NCBI GenBank assembly: GCA_938038825.1
Contig: CALHST010000426.1
Span: forward strand, 1-25,927
Reading direction: 5' to 3'
Length of the DNA stretch: 25,927 nt
From: an uncultured Paracoccaceae bacterium
GTDB lineage: Bacteria; Pseudomonadota; Alphaproteobacteria; Rhodobacterales; Rhodobacteraceae
A model generated the notes under the pieces. It was not told the origin of the DNA. It did not search any database and saw nothing but the letters and a program-made list of their open reading frames with translations. The translations under genes and the position numbers were made by a program. This document shows positions 14,572 through 23,292 of the stretch, one piece after another (positions within the stretch are counted from its first letter, which is position 1; each line of letters opens with the position of its first letter).

Positions 14572-16479
14572 TTAAGCCGGTTCAGGCTCACCAGATGGCG
14601 TATCCGGTTTTTTCTTTTTCGCCTTTGGGATCGCTGTGATCGAAGCGGCGGACCCAGAGTCGTCGGCTTCGTCATCATCAGAGGACGATGGGGGATCTCC
14701 GTTCATCACACGCTTGATCTCGTCTCCGGTCAGCGTTTCGTATTCCAGCAAACCTTGCGCCAGACGCTCCCATTCCTCTTTCTTATCTGTCAGGATCTGG
14801 AAGGCTCGGTCATACGCATCTTGGATAAAGCGTTTCACTTCATCTTCGATCATCTCTTTGGTGTTGGCCGAAACCGAGAACCCACCCGCATTGCCCGAGG
14901 AATACCCCTGCGCCGCTTCGGTATAGTCGATATTGCCGACCTTGTCGGACATGCCCCATTGCAACACCATCGCACGCGCCAATGCGGACGCCTGCTGGAT
15001 ATCCCCCGCAGGGCCGTTCGAGACGTTCTCGGCACCGTATTTGATGATCTCGGCCGCTTTGCCCGCCATGGTCATGGCCAGCTTTTCTTCGCACTCGGAT
15101 TTATGCCAGTTCAGGCGGTCAATCTCGGGCAAGGATACAACCATACCCAACGCACCACCACGTGGAATGATCGTCGCCTTATAGACTGGATCACATTGCG
15201 GCAGGGCAAGACCGACAACAGCGTGGCCCGCTTCATGATAGGCGGTTTTTTCTTTTTGATCGTCGGTTAACACCATGGATCGACGCTCGGCACCCATCAT
15301 GACTTTGTCTTTGGCACTTTCAAAGTCGATCATCGTGACAAAGCGACGTCCGACACGGGCCGCCATCAGGGCAGCTTCGTTCACAAGGTTCGCCAGATCC
15401 GCACCGGAAAAACCGGGGGTCCCACGTGCGATGATACGCAGATCCACATCGGGGCCCAGTGGCGTCTTGCGCGCATGAACGCCCAAAATCTTCTCGCGGC
15501 CTTTGATATCCGGATTGCCAACAGTCACCTGACGGTCAAAACGGCCCGGACGCAGCAAGGCAGGGTCCAGCACGTCTTTCCGGTTGGTCGCCGCAATAAT
15601 GATCACACCTTCATTGGCTTCAAAACCGTCCATCTCGACCAGCAATTGGTTCAGCGTTTGCTCACGCTCGTCATTGCCGCCGCCATAGCCCGCGCCACGA
15701 TGGCGACCCACAGCGTCAATTTCGTCGATAAACACAATACATGGCGCGTTCTTCTTGGCCTGCTCGAACATGTCGCGCACACGGGATGCCCCCACACCTA
15801 CGAACATTTCCACAAAGTCAGATCCGGAAATGGTGAAGAACGGCACACCCGCCTCACCCGCAACGGCGCGCGCAAGCAACGTCTTACCAGTACCCGGAGG
15901 GCCCACGAGCAGCGCACCCTTGGGAATCTTACCGCCAAGGCGCGAATACTTCTGCGGGTTGCGCAAGAACTCAACGATCTCGTCCAGCTCTTCCTTGGCC
16001 TCGTCAATACCCGCCACGTCATCAAACGTTACGCGACCTTGCTTTTCCGTCAGCATCTTCGCTTTGGATTTGCCAAAACCCATGGCGCCGCCACCGCGAC
16101 CGCCTTGCATCCGGTTCATGAAGTAAACCCATACACCGATCAGCAATAGGAATGGTAACAAGCTTAGCAAGAAGGATTGGAAACCCGATTGCTGTTGCTG
16201 CTCTGCACGGACTGGAATGTCGTTTTCGATCAGCAGCGTTGTGATTTCAGCATCTTCGGGCTTGATCGCCACATAATCTGCTTCCCCGCGACGGAACCGC
16301 ACTTGCTCTCCATCCAAGGTGACTTGCGTAACCGCACCACTTTCGACGGAGTCTACAAAATCAGAATAGCTTACTTCGCGGCTTTGCAGGGTCGTCCCTG
16401 AACCGGAAAAAAGATTGAACAGCGCCAGGATCAGCAAAAACAGCACAACCCAAAAGGCGATATTTCGCGCATTACCCAA
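14572..16479 (-). CDS. ftsH: ATP-dependent zinc metalloprotease FtsH
   Basis: A 635-aa membrane-anchored AAA+ protease that degrades unneeded or damaged membrane and regulatory proteins from the cytosolic side. Numbering from the chosen start, membrane segments are at about residues 8-24 and 102-120, with a periplasmic loop between. Walker A (GPPGTGKT) is at 193-200 and Walker B (IVFIDEID) at 248-255. The second-region-of-homology arginines (LLRPGRFDR) are near 309-316, the zinc site HEAGH at 415-419, and the third metal ligand D493 in GDIQQAS. The C-tail is acidic then lysine-rich. The start is TTG (16477-16479), preceded by AGGAGA seven bases away; no ATG in the right place exists, and LGNARNIAFW matches the usual roseobacter FtsH beginning. 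It follows tilS by 77 bases. Confidence 0.97.
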   Translation of the reverse strand: MGNARNIAFWVVLFLLILALFNLFSGSGTTLQSREVSYSDFVDSVESGAVTQVTLDGEQVRFRRGEADYVAIKPEDAEITTLLIENDIPVRAEQQQQSGFQSFLLSLLPFLLLIGVWVYFMNRMQGGRGGGAMGFGKSKAKMLTEKQGRVTFDDVAGIDEAKEELDEIVEFLRNPQKYSRLGGKIPKGALLVGPPGTGKTLLARAVAGEAGVPFFTISGSDFVEMFVGVGASRVRDMFEQAKKNAPCIVFIDEIDAVGRHRGAGYGGGNDEREQTLNQLLVEMDGFEANEGVIIIAATNRKDVLDPALLRPGRFDRQVTVGNPDIKGREKILGVHARKTPLGPDVDLRIIARGTPGFSGADLANLVNEAALMAARVGRRFVTMIDFESAKDKVMMGAERRSMVLTDDQKEKTAYHEAGHAVVGLALPQCDPVYKATIIPRGGALGMVVSLPEIDRLNWHKSECEEKLAMTMAGKAAEIIKYGAENVSNGPAGDIQQASALARAMVLQWGMSDKVGNIDYTEAAQGYSSGNAGGFSVSANTKEMIEDEVKRFIQDAYDRAFQILTDKKEEWERLAQGLLEYETLTGDEIKRVMNGDPPSSSDDDEADDSGSAASITAIPKAKKKKPDTPSGEPEPA

Positions 16480-16491
16480 GGAAACTCTCCT
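16477..16491 (-). promoter_or_regulatory. Ribosome-binding site and TTG start of ftsH
   Basis: On the minus strand an AGGAGA Shine-Dalgarno is followed after six to seven bases by TTG, which opens the FtsH frame. The longer in-frame ATG at 16530 would place a basic, non-conserved 17-residue stretch before the first membrane helix and bypass this site. The TTG is therefore the likely initiator, which may lower translation. Confidence 0.75.
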
Positions 16492-16556
16492 GCAAAGGGA
16501 ATAGAGTCGCCGAAACGACCCCCGTTGCATCTAAAATAGACATCCCAGCCCGTTCT

Positions 16557-17792
16557 TCAATGAGAAAGCAAATAAGTTATGAATGGCGTGACAATCTGCG
16601 CCTTCCAAGCCGCATTAAATCCGGCAATGGGGGCCGCAATCACCGATCCCTGTGCCCAAATAGCCGGCGAGGCCATCAAAGCCGCCCTCGGCACGCCCGA
16701 GTCGCGCCAATCGGGGCAGTCAGAAATCCCCTCCCCAAGTGCTTGGATGGTCATGTCTTTGGTAGATGGGCCCGCGATGCGCCAACGGCCATCCCAAATC
16801 CCTGTGGAAACAGTTGTCGCAACTGCAGAATATTCTCGAAAAGACCGCACAGTGTCGCCACTTAGTTCCAACTTCACACCCATCAATGTGCTGGCACCAC
16901 CTGCCATGATGCGATCCAGCAAAAATTCGAGTTTTGCGGCACGAGGGCGGTAGTCAGCGTTGCCAATCCACATGATGGCTGACGCCAGAAGCCGCAATTG
17001 AATATCAAGCGGCAGTTTAGCAAACGCGTCGCGTTGCAACAGCAGCCCCCCATCCACCGTTTCGCTGACACAGTGTCGCGCAGCCTCACAAGTCTGTGAG
17101 CGCAGCGCATCCGCGGCACGGCGCATCCGGTTGGCGGTGTCTGTGATCCCGTCAAAGCGCAATCCCATGCCATCTAATTCCGACAGGATCTTGCGGGCCC
17201 GTGCCCTGTCATATTTCGGATCATCATTGCTGGGATCTTCGGCCCATGGCACCATCAAATGTTGCGCGTAGTGGCGCAATTCATCCCGACGCATCTGTAA
17301 ACACGGGCGCACAACGGTAAAATCCGCGACTTCGCGCTTAGGCAACATGGCGGCAAGCCCATCAACTCCAGAACCGCGCGCCAAACGGATCAGAAACGTT
17401 TCCGCCACATCATCTGCAGTGTGGGCCATCAACACATGCTGCAAGGTCCCACGCCATTGAGAGATCAAATTCAACCGACCCCGCCGCGCCGCATCCTGAA
17501 CATTGCCAGTTCCATCCCAGCGCCACGCCAATGTGTCGTGCGGCCAACCCAATGTCGCGCATTCTTGCGCCACCATGGCGGCCTCGTCTGCGCTTTCAGG
17601 TCTTAGCCCATGATCAATGGTGATTGCGCGCAGGCGCACGCCCCAGGCACGGGACCAATTGTGGGCCAAGGCCAGCATCGCCATGCTGTCCCCGCCGCCC
17701 GACACGGCCAATCCAAGTTCCGATGGAAAGTCTGGACCCAAAAGCTGGCCCATCGCTTCTGCAAAGCGTTGGTCCAGCGTCTGATCTGTCAC
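16557..17792 (-). CDS. tilS: tRNA(Ile)-lysidine synthase TilS
   Basis: A 411-aa N-type ATP-pyrophosphatase that converts cytidine-34 of the AUA-reading tRNA-Ile to lysidine. The PP-loop SGGGDS is at residues 31-36. Further family motifs are ITIDHGLRPES and AHTADDVAETFLIRLARGSG, and the latter part matches the MesJ/TilS core. The C-terminal tRNA-binding part is present though less conserved. It starts with GTG overlapping the cpoB stop by four bases (GTGA), so it is translationally coupled to the tol-pal genes, an arrangement common in Rhodobacteraceae. Confidence 0.94.
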   Translation of the reverse strand: MTDQTLDQRFAEAMGQLLGPDFPSELGLAVSGGGDSMAMLALAHNWSRAWGVRLRAITIDHGLRPESADEAAMVAQECATLGWPHDTLAWRWDGTGNVQDAARRGRLNLISQWRGTLQHVLMAHTADDVAETFLIRLARGSGVDGLAAMLPKREVADFTVVRPCLQMRRDELRHYAQHLMVPWAEDPSNDDPKYDRARARKILSELDGMGLRFDGITDTANRMRRAADALRSQTCEAARHCVSETVDGGLLLQRDAFAKLPLDIQLRLLASAIMWIGNADYRPRAAKLEFLLDRIMAGGASTLMGVKLELSGDTVRSFREYSAVATTVSTGIWDGRWRIAGPSTKDMTIQALGEGISDCPDWRDSGVPRAALMASPAIWAQGSVIAAPIAGFNAAWKAQIVTPFITYLLSH

Positions 17793-18610
17793 GGGCAGCC
17801 GAGATCCCGCATGGCAGCGGCCGCTTCCAGACCGGCGTCTGCCGCATCAGGGTAGCGAATAGACACTTCTGCAAGTGTCACGCATGCCTCTGTATTTTGG
17901 CCTAAAACCCCAAGCGAGGCCCCCAAATGGAACAATGCATCCGGTGCATTTGGCCCCAGTTGATCCAATGCAAATGCGTTCAAATACGCCTTGGCGGCTT
18001 CGCGCATGTCACCCATGCCTTCCAAAGCCTCGCCGCGCATCAACTCGACATCAACAGCTATGGGCGAGCCCGGATAGGTCGCATTAAAGGCCGCAAGCTG
18101 GTCGATGGCGGCTTGAAAGTCACCGGATGCGAGCGCCTCCTGCGCCCGCTTGAAATCAGCCTGTTCACCGACCGCCAATTGGGGTCCGCTATCAGGATTC
18201 GGTTGTGCCGTCGGGGCCGTCACCGGGATATCGCCGCCACCCAATGTGGGTGTTTGTCCAAGTGCGCCAATGTCACACTCAACTTCCAATTCACACAGGC
18301 GGAATTCCAAATCACCAATCTGATTGGTGCCATCCCGCACAACACGGTCAATACGAAATTCAAGTTCTTCAGTTTTGGCCGTTAGTCGCTGCACTTCGCT
18401 TTCGATGGCATTCACACGGTTCAAAGTGGACCCGCCGCTGACACCACCGACCGTGCCCGTGGTGTTCAGCTCTTGCTTGAGCTTTTGCAACTCCACGAAC
18501 AACACTGTCAGCTCTTGGCGGATATCCGCCAAGCTTTGCGCGTTATCCTGCGCCAAACCCGGCACTGCCAACATAACCGCTGCCAGCGCCCCGATATACG
18601 TGCGTCGCAT
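17789..18610 (-). CDS. cpoB: Tol-Pal system cell-division coordinator CpoB (YbgF)
   Basis: A 273-aa periplasmic protein that in other Gram-negatives links peptidoglycan synthesis with Tol-Pal-driven outer-membrane constriction and binds TolA. It has a signal peptide (MRRTYIGALAAVMLAVPGLAQ), an N-terminal coiled coil at about residues 25-85 (LTVLFVELQKLKQEL, IESEVQRLTAKTEEL), a Pro/Thr-rich linker, and a C-terminal TPR domain at about 150-270 (FKRAQEALASGDFQAAIDQL, DALFHLGASLGVLGQNTEAC). I chose the ATG at 18608-18610 over a TTG one codon upstream. The gap from pal is six bases. Confidence 0.93.
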   Translation of the reverse strand: MRRTYIGALAAVMLAVPGLAQDNAQSLADIRQELTVLFVELQKLKQELNTTGTVGGVSGGSTLNRVNAIESEVQRLTAKTEELEFRIDRVVRDGTNQIGDLEFRLCELEVECDIGALGQTPTLGGGDIPVTAPTAQPNPDSGPQLAVGEQADFKRAQEALASGDFQAAIDQLAAFNATYPGSPIAVDVELMRGEALEGMGDMREAAKAYLNAFALDQLGPNAPDALFHLGASLGVLGQNTEACVTLAEVSIRYPDAADAGLEAAAAMRDLGCP

Positions 18611-18616
18611 CAAGAC

Positions 18617-19132
18617 TTAGCCTGTCACGCCGGTCGCCAGCACAGTTACTGCGCGGCGATTTTTGGAATAACACGCCTCGGTCGAACAAATTTCGGCCGG
18701 ACGTTCCTTGCCAAAGGTCACGATTTGCAAGCGGTTGCCTGCGATCCCTTTGGAGATCAGGTAATCACGGGCCGCATTTGCGCGCCGCTCACCCAAAGCC
18801 AGGTTATATTCCCGCGTGCCCTGTTCATCCGCGTGACCTTCGATCACAGCAGTGTAAGACGTGTTAGATAACAACCAATTAGCCTGCCCATCCAACACCA
18901 CTTGGCCTTCGGGGTTCACTGTGGATTGATCCACTGTGAACAAAACCCGGTCCCCGACATTTTGCTGGAAAAACGCGATAGAGGTCGGATCATTTGCGCT
19001 GCCGGGGATTACGCCCGCCGCACCGCCTGCGGATTGATCCACGCCATTGCCGCCCAAACGGGCTGGATTGTTACAGGCTGCCAGTGCAAATGCGCTGACC
19101 ACCATAACCGCCTTAAATGTGATGTTCATCAT
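18617..19132 (-). CDS. pal: Peptidoglycan-associated outer-membrane lipoprotein Pal
   Basis: A 171-aa lipoprotein anchoring the outer membrane to peptidoglycan and acting as the end-point of the Tol energy relay. The signal peptide ends in the lipobox ALAAC, with Cys at about residue 20. A flexible Gly-rich linker follows. The OmpA-like peptidoglycan-binding domain covers residues 60-165, with TAVIEGHADEQGTREYNLAL and GERRANAARDYLISKGI as its hallmark. Two adjacent ATG codons begin the frame; either could be used. It lies 56 bases after tolB and six bases before cpoB. Confidence 0.97.
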   Translation of the reverse strand: MMNITFKAVMVVSAFALAACNNPARLGGNGVDQSAGGAAGVIPGSANDPTSIAFFQQNVGDRVLFTVDQSTVNPEGQVVLDGQANWLLSNTSYTAVIEGHADEQGTREYNLALGERRANAARDYLISKGIAGNRLQIVTFGKERPAEICSTEACYSKNRRAVTVLATGVTG

Positions 19133-19188
19133 TCTTGTCCTTATCTGCTCGGATCAAGGGTATCAGACCCGGAACCGTTTGTGAATCC

Positions 19189-20508
19189 TTACTGCAAGGG
19201 GCCCCATGCGGGATCAGAGCCCCCATCCGGTGTGCGCACAGGGCGCAACGCCCGGCCCGTGACATCAACCGAATAAAGCGTGGAGCGCCCCGAGGCACCT
19301 TGCGTTTCGCGATGGAACATCAGCACGCGCCCATTTGGGGCCCAAGTGGGGCCTTCATCCAGGAACGACGCAGTAATCAACCGCTCGCGCGAGCCATCTG
19401 TGCGCATCACACCAATGTGGAACCGTCCTTTGTTCTGCTTGGTGAACGCCACCAGATCACCGCGTGGGCTCCATACTGGGGTACCATAGCGCCCATCACC
19501 CGAAGAAATCCGCCGTGCTTCACCGCCACTGGCATTCATGATATATAACTGCGGAGACCCGGACCGGTCGCTTTCAAACACGATCTGACTGCCATCCGGC
19601 GAATAACTTGGCGCTGTCTCGATGGACGGGGCCGATGTCAGGCGTATCGACGATCCGGTATTGATATCCATCGAATACAGGTCTGTGTTGCCTGAAGATG
19701 CCAATGAATACACCACCCGCTGTCCATCCGGGCTAAAGCGCGGCGCAAAGGACATGGTCCCGGCTTCGCTTTGCAACACCCGCTTTTGAACAGATCCCAC
19801 ATCCAAGACATAGATCTTGGGGAAGCCCGTTTCATAGCTGGTATACAAAACCCGATCCCCCGTTGGCGAAAAGCGCGGCGCGAGCACAAGCGCGGAACTG
19901 TCCGTCAAGAACTGCACATTGGCCCCGTCCTGATCCATGATCGCAAGACGCTTTTGTCGATCGCCTTTGCCGCCGCTTTCGCTGACAAACACCACACGCG
20001 TGTCGAAATACCCGGTTTCACCAGTAATCCGGGAATAAACCGCATCTGACACTTTATGCGCCATGCGCCGCCATCCTGCAGTCGTGCCGTTCAGGGCAAG
20101 CCCCTGCCCCAACTCGGCACCCGTGGTCACGTCATAAAGCCGGAATTTCACCGACACGCTGTCACCCGAAACCGATACAGCCCCGGCAATCAGCGCTTGT
20201 GTGTTGATCGCGCGCCAATCGGGATAGGCGACGGGCGCTGCGAAATCGGTGAGCTGACTGATATAAGATTGCTGTGGCACTTCGCGAAACAAACCGGTGC
20301 TCGCCAAATTGGTGGCCACCACCCGACTCATATTCGCGGCAAATTCCTGTGCGGCAGCATTTTCAGCCACAAAGTTGGGCACCGCAAAGGGCAACGGTTC
20401 GATCACACCTTCAGTGATTTCGATCCTCAACGGCCCTTGCTGGGCGTGAACAGTCGCAACTGTACCAAACAGCCCCGCCAGCATGATTGCAAATACGCGT
20501 GTCATCAT
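19189..20508 (-). CDS. tolB: Tol-Pal system periplasmic beta-propeller protein TolB
   Basis: A 439-aa periplasmic protein binding Pal and TolA. It has a Sec signal peptide (MMTRVFAIMLAGLFGTVATV followed by HAQ), an N-terminal alpha/beta domain (about residues 25-160), and a six-bladed propeller shown by repeated phrases such as APRFSPTGDRVLYTS, APRFSPDGQRVVYS, APSYSPDGSQIVFESDRSG and TPVWSPRGDLVAF. The two leading ATG codons overlap the stop of the 104-aa ORF upstream (ATGA), so initiation is coupled to that ORF rather than directly to tolA as I would expect. Confidence 0.97.
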   Translation of the reverse strand: MMTRVFAIMLAGLFGTVATVHAQQGPLRIEITEGVIEPLPFAVPNFVAENAAAQEFAANMSRVVATNLASTGLFREVPQQSYISQLTDFAAPVAYPDWRAINTQALIAGAVSVSGDSVSVKFRLYDVTTGAELGQGLALNGTTAGWRRMAHKVSDAVYSRITGETGYFDTRVVFVSESGGKGDRQKRLAIMDQDGANVQFLTDSSALVLAPRFSPTGDRVLYTSYETGFPKIYVLDVGSVQKRVLQSEAGTMSFAPRFSPDGQRVVYSLASSGNTDLYSMDINTGSSIRLTSAPSIETAPSYSPDGSQIVFESDRSGSPQLYIMNASGGEARRISSGDGRYGTPVWSPRGDLVAFTKQNKGRFHIGVMRTDGSRERLITASFLDEGPTWAPNGRVLMFHRETQGASGRSTLYSVDVTGRALRPVRTPDGGSDPAWGPLQ

Positions 20509-20554
20509 CGCCAGAATACTCCTTCTGGTTTGAACGTTATTTCAATTTTCTGCC
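20505..20554. repeat. Direct repeat copy 1 (ORF end/tolB start junction)
   Basis: This 50-nt stretch matches 20816-20865 at 44 of 50 positions by my alignment. It encodes the shared C-terminal residues and includes the ATGA stop/start overlap. It shows duplication of the end of tolA together with its junction to the next gene. Confidence 0.8.
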
Positions 20555-20819
20555 CTGTGTCGGTTAATCCAACAGGCAAGAGAACACTTTCGCGACCACA
20601 GCAACGCGATACGTGCCGTGCACCATCTGCCACTGTACATCGCGCGTCAGCTGTCTTGGGCTGTTGGTTTGCACGCAAAACGCCCGTGTTCCAACACAGC
20701 GCAACCGGCTGCGCGCTTGTCTGCTCAAACGCGGTTCCCGCGCGCAATTCATGTGCGACGACAGCAGTTCCGCTCACCAATGTGACTTTGATCAGTGCGT
20801 CTTTGATCCACGCCCTCAT
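20505..20819 (-). CDS. TolA C-terminus-like small ORF between tolA and tolB
   Basis: A 104-aa frame that overlaps the tolA stop by four bases at its start and the tolB start by four bases at its end. Its last 15 residues (QKIEITFKPEGVFWR) match the TolA C-terminus at 13 positions. Upstream resemblance is weak but ordered: CWN at 42-44 and an RC at 72-73 correspond to CWN and RC of the TolA C-terminal domain, with a much shorter interval. The N-terminus has only a modest hydrophobic stretch (LIKVTLVSGTAVVA) that could be a poor signal peptide or anchor. It is probably a partial, diverged duplicate of tolA's end kept in the operon. Whether it makes a working protein, for example a TolA competitor, is unknown. 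Confidence 0.65.
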   Translation of the reverse strand: MRAWIKDALIKVTLVSGTAVVAHELRAGTAFEQTSAQPVALCWNTGVLRANQQPKTADARCTVADGARHVSRCCGRESVLLPVGLTDTGQKIEITFKPEGVFWR

Positions 20820-20865
20820 CTCCAGAAAACTCCTTCTGGTTTGAAGGTCATCTCAATATTCTGCC
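20816..20865. repeat. Direct repeat copy 2 (tolA end/104-aa ORF start junction)
   Basis: The partner of 20505-20554, lying at the true 3' end of tolA. Differences between the copies are single-base changes with no gaps. Confidence 0.8.
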
Positions 20866-21940
20866 ATTGCCCATACTTTTCGACAGGCAAAGGAAATCCG
20901 TCGGTTCCACAGCGAATGATCGCCCGGCGGGCCGTTTCAAAAACCCGGCGCGCGGCAGATTCCGATCCGCCTGAAAAAGAGGCCATCGCGATTGTGTCCC
21001 GGCGCGGTGTTCCGTCTTGGTTCATGGCCACACTGACAACCACGGACGTGTCTTGCGCTTCGGTGCTTAAGGTGCCGACATTCCAGCAATTGGCCACAGC
21101 GACCCGCAATCCCTCAACTTCACCCCCCGTTAATGGAGGGCCAGACGGCGCCGGTGTTTCACTTTGCGCATCTGCAACGGCTGCTGCAATGTCATCCGCA
21201 ATCGTATCGGGTTCCGCCTTTGGTTCCGCAGATGGCGTCGGGGTAGGCTCCGGAGCCGTTTCCGGCACTGGTGCTTGCGCGGTTTCAACGGGGCGGGTTG
21301 GGCGACGCGATGGGGGGCGCACACTTTGCGCAGGGGCTCCCCCGGCATCATCCGCTTCGGTCGTCAGCACTGTTGTTGTTTCTTCAGGGGCGGTGGCGTC
21401 CTGTTCGGGTTGTTCGACCGCGCCTTCCTCGGACTGATCAACAGAGTCTTGCTCAATGTCTCCGGGGGCCGCATCCGGTTCCGGCTGCGCCACAGGCTCG
21501 GGAGCCACCCGGTCTGCTTGTTGCGGTGCTGGCGTCTCTGACGGCTCGGGTGCCAAAACGGCGACATCGTCACTCGGCGGTTCGATCACCGGTGCCGTAT
21601 CTTCGACTGGGGCTGCCACAACGGGTTCGGGCGGCTCTGGCACAGGCTCAGGCTCTGCCGGTTCGGCAACCTCTGGTGTCTCGGGCGTTTGCTGGGCCGG
21701 TTCCGTTTGCGGAGTTGGCGGTGTTTCAACCTCTGTCGCACTGTCTTGCGGCAACGCCACTTCGGTTTCCACAGCAGGCGATTGTTGAGCTGCCACAAGC
21801 GCGTTAAACTGGTCTGTCGATATCACAGACACCTCTTGCACGCTGATCGGCAAGGGTTCTGACCGGAAAGGGTTTCCGATCAACATAGCGCCCAGCAACG
21901 CTGCATGGGCCGAGGCCGAGATCTTGGTCCCTGTCTCCAC
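20816..21940 (-). CDS. tolA: Tol-Pal energy transducer TolA
   Basis: A 374-aa protein spanning the periplasm from an N-terminal inner-membrane anchor to a C-terminal domain that contacts TolB/Pal. The anchor is short and Ala-rich (ISASAHAALLGAMLIG, about residues 7-22). Residues 50-260 are Pro/Glu/Ala-rich, the usual extended linker of alphaproteobacterial TolA. The C-terminal domain (about 270-374) contains CWN at 285-287 and RC at 343-344; the two cysteines could form a disulfide. The start is GTG (21938-21940), six bases after the tolR stop. The identity rests on position and architecture, since the linker is low complexity. Confidence 0.92.
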   Translation of the reverse strand: METGTKISASAHAALLGAMLIGNPFRSEPLPISVQEVSVISTDQFNALVAAQQSPAVETEVALPQDSATEVETPPTPQTEPAQQTPETPEVAEPAEPEPVPEPPEPVVAAPVEDTAPVIEPPSDDVAVLAPEPSETPAPQQADRVAPEPVAQPEPDAAPGDIEQDSVDQSEEGAVEQPEQDATAPEETTTVLTTEADDAGGAPAQSVRPPSRRPTRPVETAQAPVPETAPEPTPTPSAEPKAEPDTIADDIAAAVADAQSETPAPSGPPLTGGEVEGLRVAVANCWNVGTLSTEAQDTSVVVSVAMNQDGTPRRDTIAMASFSGGSESAARRVFETARRAIIRCGTDGFPLPVEKYGQWQNIEMTFKPEGVFWR

Positions 21941-21946
21941 GACCCG

Positions 21947-22417
21947 TTACCCATCCTCACCCGTCAACGTTGGCCCACCAATATCCGTCACCAAACCGAT
22001 ATTCCCAAAACCACCTGCGTTCAGGGCACCCATGATTTCCATCACGTCGCGATAGGGAACGGCCCCATCTGCGCGCAAAAATATCTGATCCGACGCCCGT
22101 TCTTCGGAAATAGCACGCAGGCGCGTGACCAAATCCTGCCGGGGCGTTTCGGTGGTTTGAATCTGGACAGACCCCGCCGCGGTGATGGTTACTGTCAGCG
22201 GTTCTTCCTGATCGGACGCCAAAGCACCTGCCGCACTGTCCGGCAAATCCACAGGCACACCTACAACCGACAAGGGGGCTGCAACCATGAATATGATCAA
22301 CAGCACCAGCATCACATCGACAAAAGGTGTCACGTTGATTTCGGACATCGGCCGCGCCCGACGTCGCCTGCGCCGGGTTCCGGTCCGTTCTTCTGCTTGA
22401 ACAACTCCTGCGCCCAT
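21947..22417 (-). CDS. tolR: Tol-Pal proton-channel protein TolR (ExbD family)
   Basis: A 156-aa inner-membrane protein forming, with TolQ, the proton channel that energises TolA. A basic cytosolic tail (RRRRRRARP) precedes MSEINVTPFVDVMLVLLIIF; D34 in the membrane helix is the conserved proton-path aspartate. The periplasmic domain runs from about residue 55 to the end and includes QIFLRADGAVPYRDVMEIMG, typical of ExbD/TolR. It starts five bases after tolQ and is separated from tolA by six. Confidence 0.96.
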   Translation of the reverse strand: MGAGVVQAEERTGTRRRRRRARPMSEINVTPFVDVMLVLLIIFMVAAPLSVVGVPVDLPDSAAGALASDQEEPLTVTITAAGSVQIQTTETPRQDLVTRLRAISEERASDQIFLRADGAVPYRDVMEIMGALNAGGFGNIGLVTDIGGPTLTGEDG

Positions 22418-22422
22418 TGCGC

Positions 22423-23118
22423 TTATCCGTCCAACTGCCGTGACAGGATGGTTGCGAACTCATCCGAGAACGCCTCATACCCGCCAATGATCCGATCGCT
22501 ATCGGAACTCAGCTTGTTATAGAAAATCACCGCCGGGATCGCCGCCAAAAGCCCAAGACCCGTCGCCAAAAGCGCTTCGGCAATGCCGGGAGCCACAACA
22601 GCCAGATTGGTGTTTTGCTGCTCCGCGATCTCGATAACCGCGTTCATGATCCCGATCACAGTGCCAAACAATCCAATGAAAGGGGCCGCGGACCCAACTG
22701 TCGCCAAAACGGTCAGCCCCTTTTGCAGCTCTTCACTTTCCTTCTGGATCGCCACATCCATGGATCGATCGATCCGCGACGTCGCGCCCGCAATCATCGC
22801 ACCATCTTCACGATGTGATCGTCGCCATTCCATCATGCCAGCGGCAAACACACGCTCTGCCCGACCATCCGGGGCCGCGCCAATTTCGTCAAACAAACCA
22901 TCCAAAGGCTCGCCTGACCAAAACCGCTCATCAAACCGCAGCGCCTCTGCGCGTGCGCTTCGGTAATTAACTAGTTTCTGAAGAATGATGCCCCATGCCC
23001 AGATCGACGATACGACCAGCATGACCATCACAAGTTTCACGGTAAATGTGGCGCGCGCGAACAGCCCCCACAACGAGAAATCAATCTCCTGCGCCAATGC
23101 CAGGGTCTCTGCTTCCAT
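22423..23118 (-). CDS. tolQ: Tol-Pal proton-channel protein TolQ (MotA/TolQ/ExbB family)
   Basis: A 231-aa inner-membrane protein with three membrane segments at about residues 24-46, 137-160 and 172-197. The family signature includes VGSAAPFIGLFGTVIGIMNA and APGIAEALLATGLGLLAAIP. It forms the channel scaffold with TolR. A GAGCAGG ribosome-binding region lies just before the ATG. It is the first clearly recognised gene of the tol string; the 174 bases upstream could hold its promoter, although I could not choose a convincing -35/-10 pair. Confidence 0.96.
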   Translation of the reverse strand: MEAETLALAQEIDFSLWGLFARATFTVKLVMVMLVVSSIWAWGIILQKLVNYRSARAEALRFDERFWSGEPLDGLFDEIGAAPDGRAERVFAAGMMEWRRSHREDGAMIAGATSRIDRSMDVAIQKESEELQKGLTVLATVGSAAPFIGLFGTVIGIMNAVIEIAEQQNTNLAVVAPGIAEALLATGLGLLAAIPAVIFYNKLSSDSDRIIGGYEAFSDEFATILSRQLDG

Positions 23119-23292
23119 CTGCCTGCTCTTTTTTTGTGGCCGGTTATCCGGTCCTTATATTGCAACTCTTACCCTCTTTTGCAGGGGAATGCCATCACTT
23201 CCGTGTCACTGCGCCCAAGGGCCGCTTATGGCGCGTTCAGATTAGGCAACACTTTGCCGAAGTCGACGGGCCAAAGCAGCCCAATGACCACC

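Noticed and set aside
14436..14678. N-terminal extension of the MOSC gene
   Set aside because: It would cross the ftsH terminator and overlap ftsH; the ATG at 14435 has a good ribosome-binding site and family-like beginning.
14227..15270. 347-aa plus-strand ORF crossing the MOSC/ftsH gap
   Set aside because: It runs across a terminator and antisense to two recognised genes; no domain and no start signal.
15475..16149. 224-aa plus-strand ORF opposite ftsH
   Set aside because: Antisense shadow of the FtsH ATPase domain.
20613..21437. 274-aa plus-strand ORF opposite tolA
   Set aside because: Gly/Ser/Val-rich mirror of the tolA Pro/Glu/Ala linker; low complexity and no independent support.
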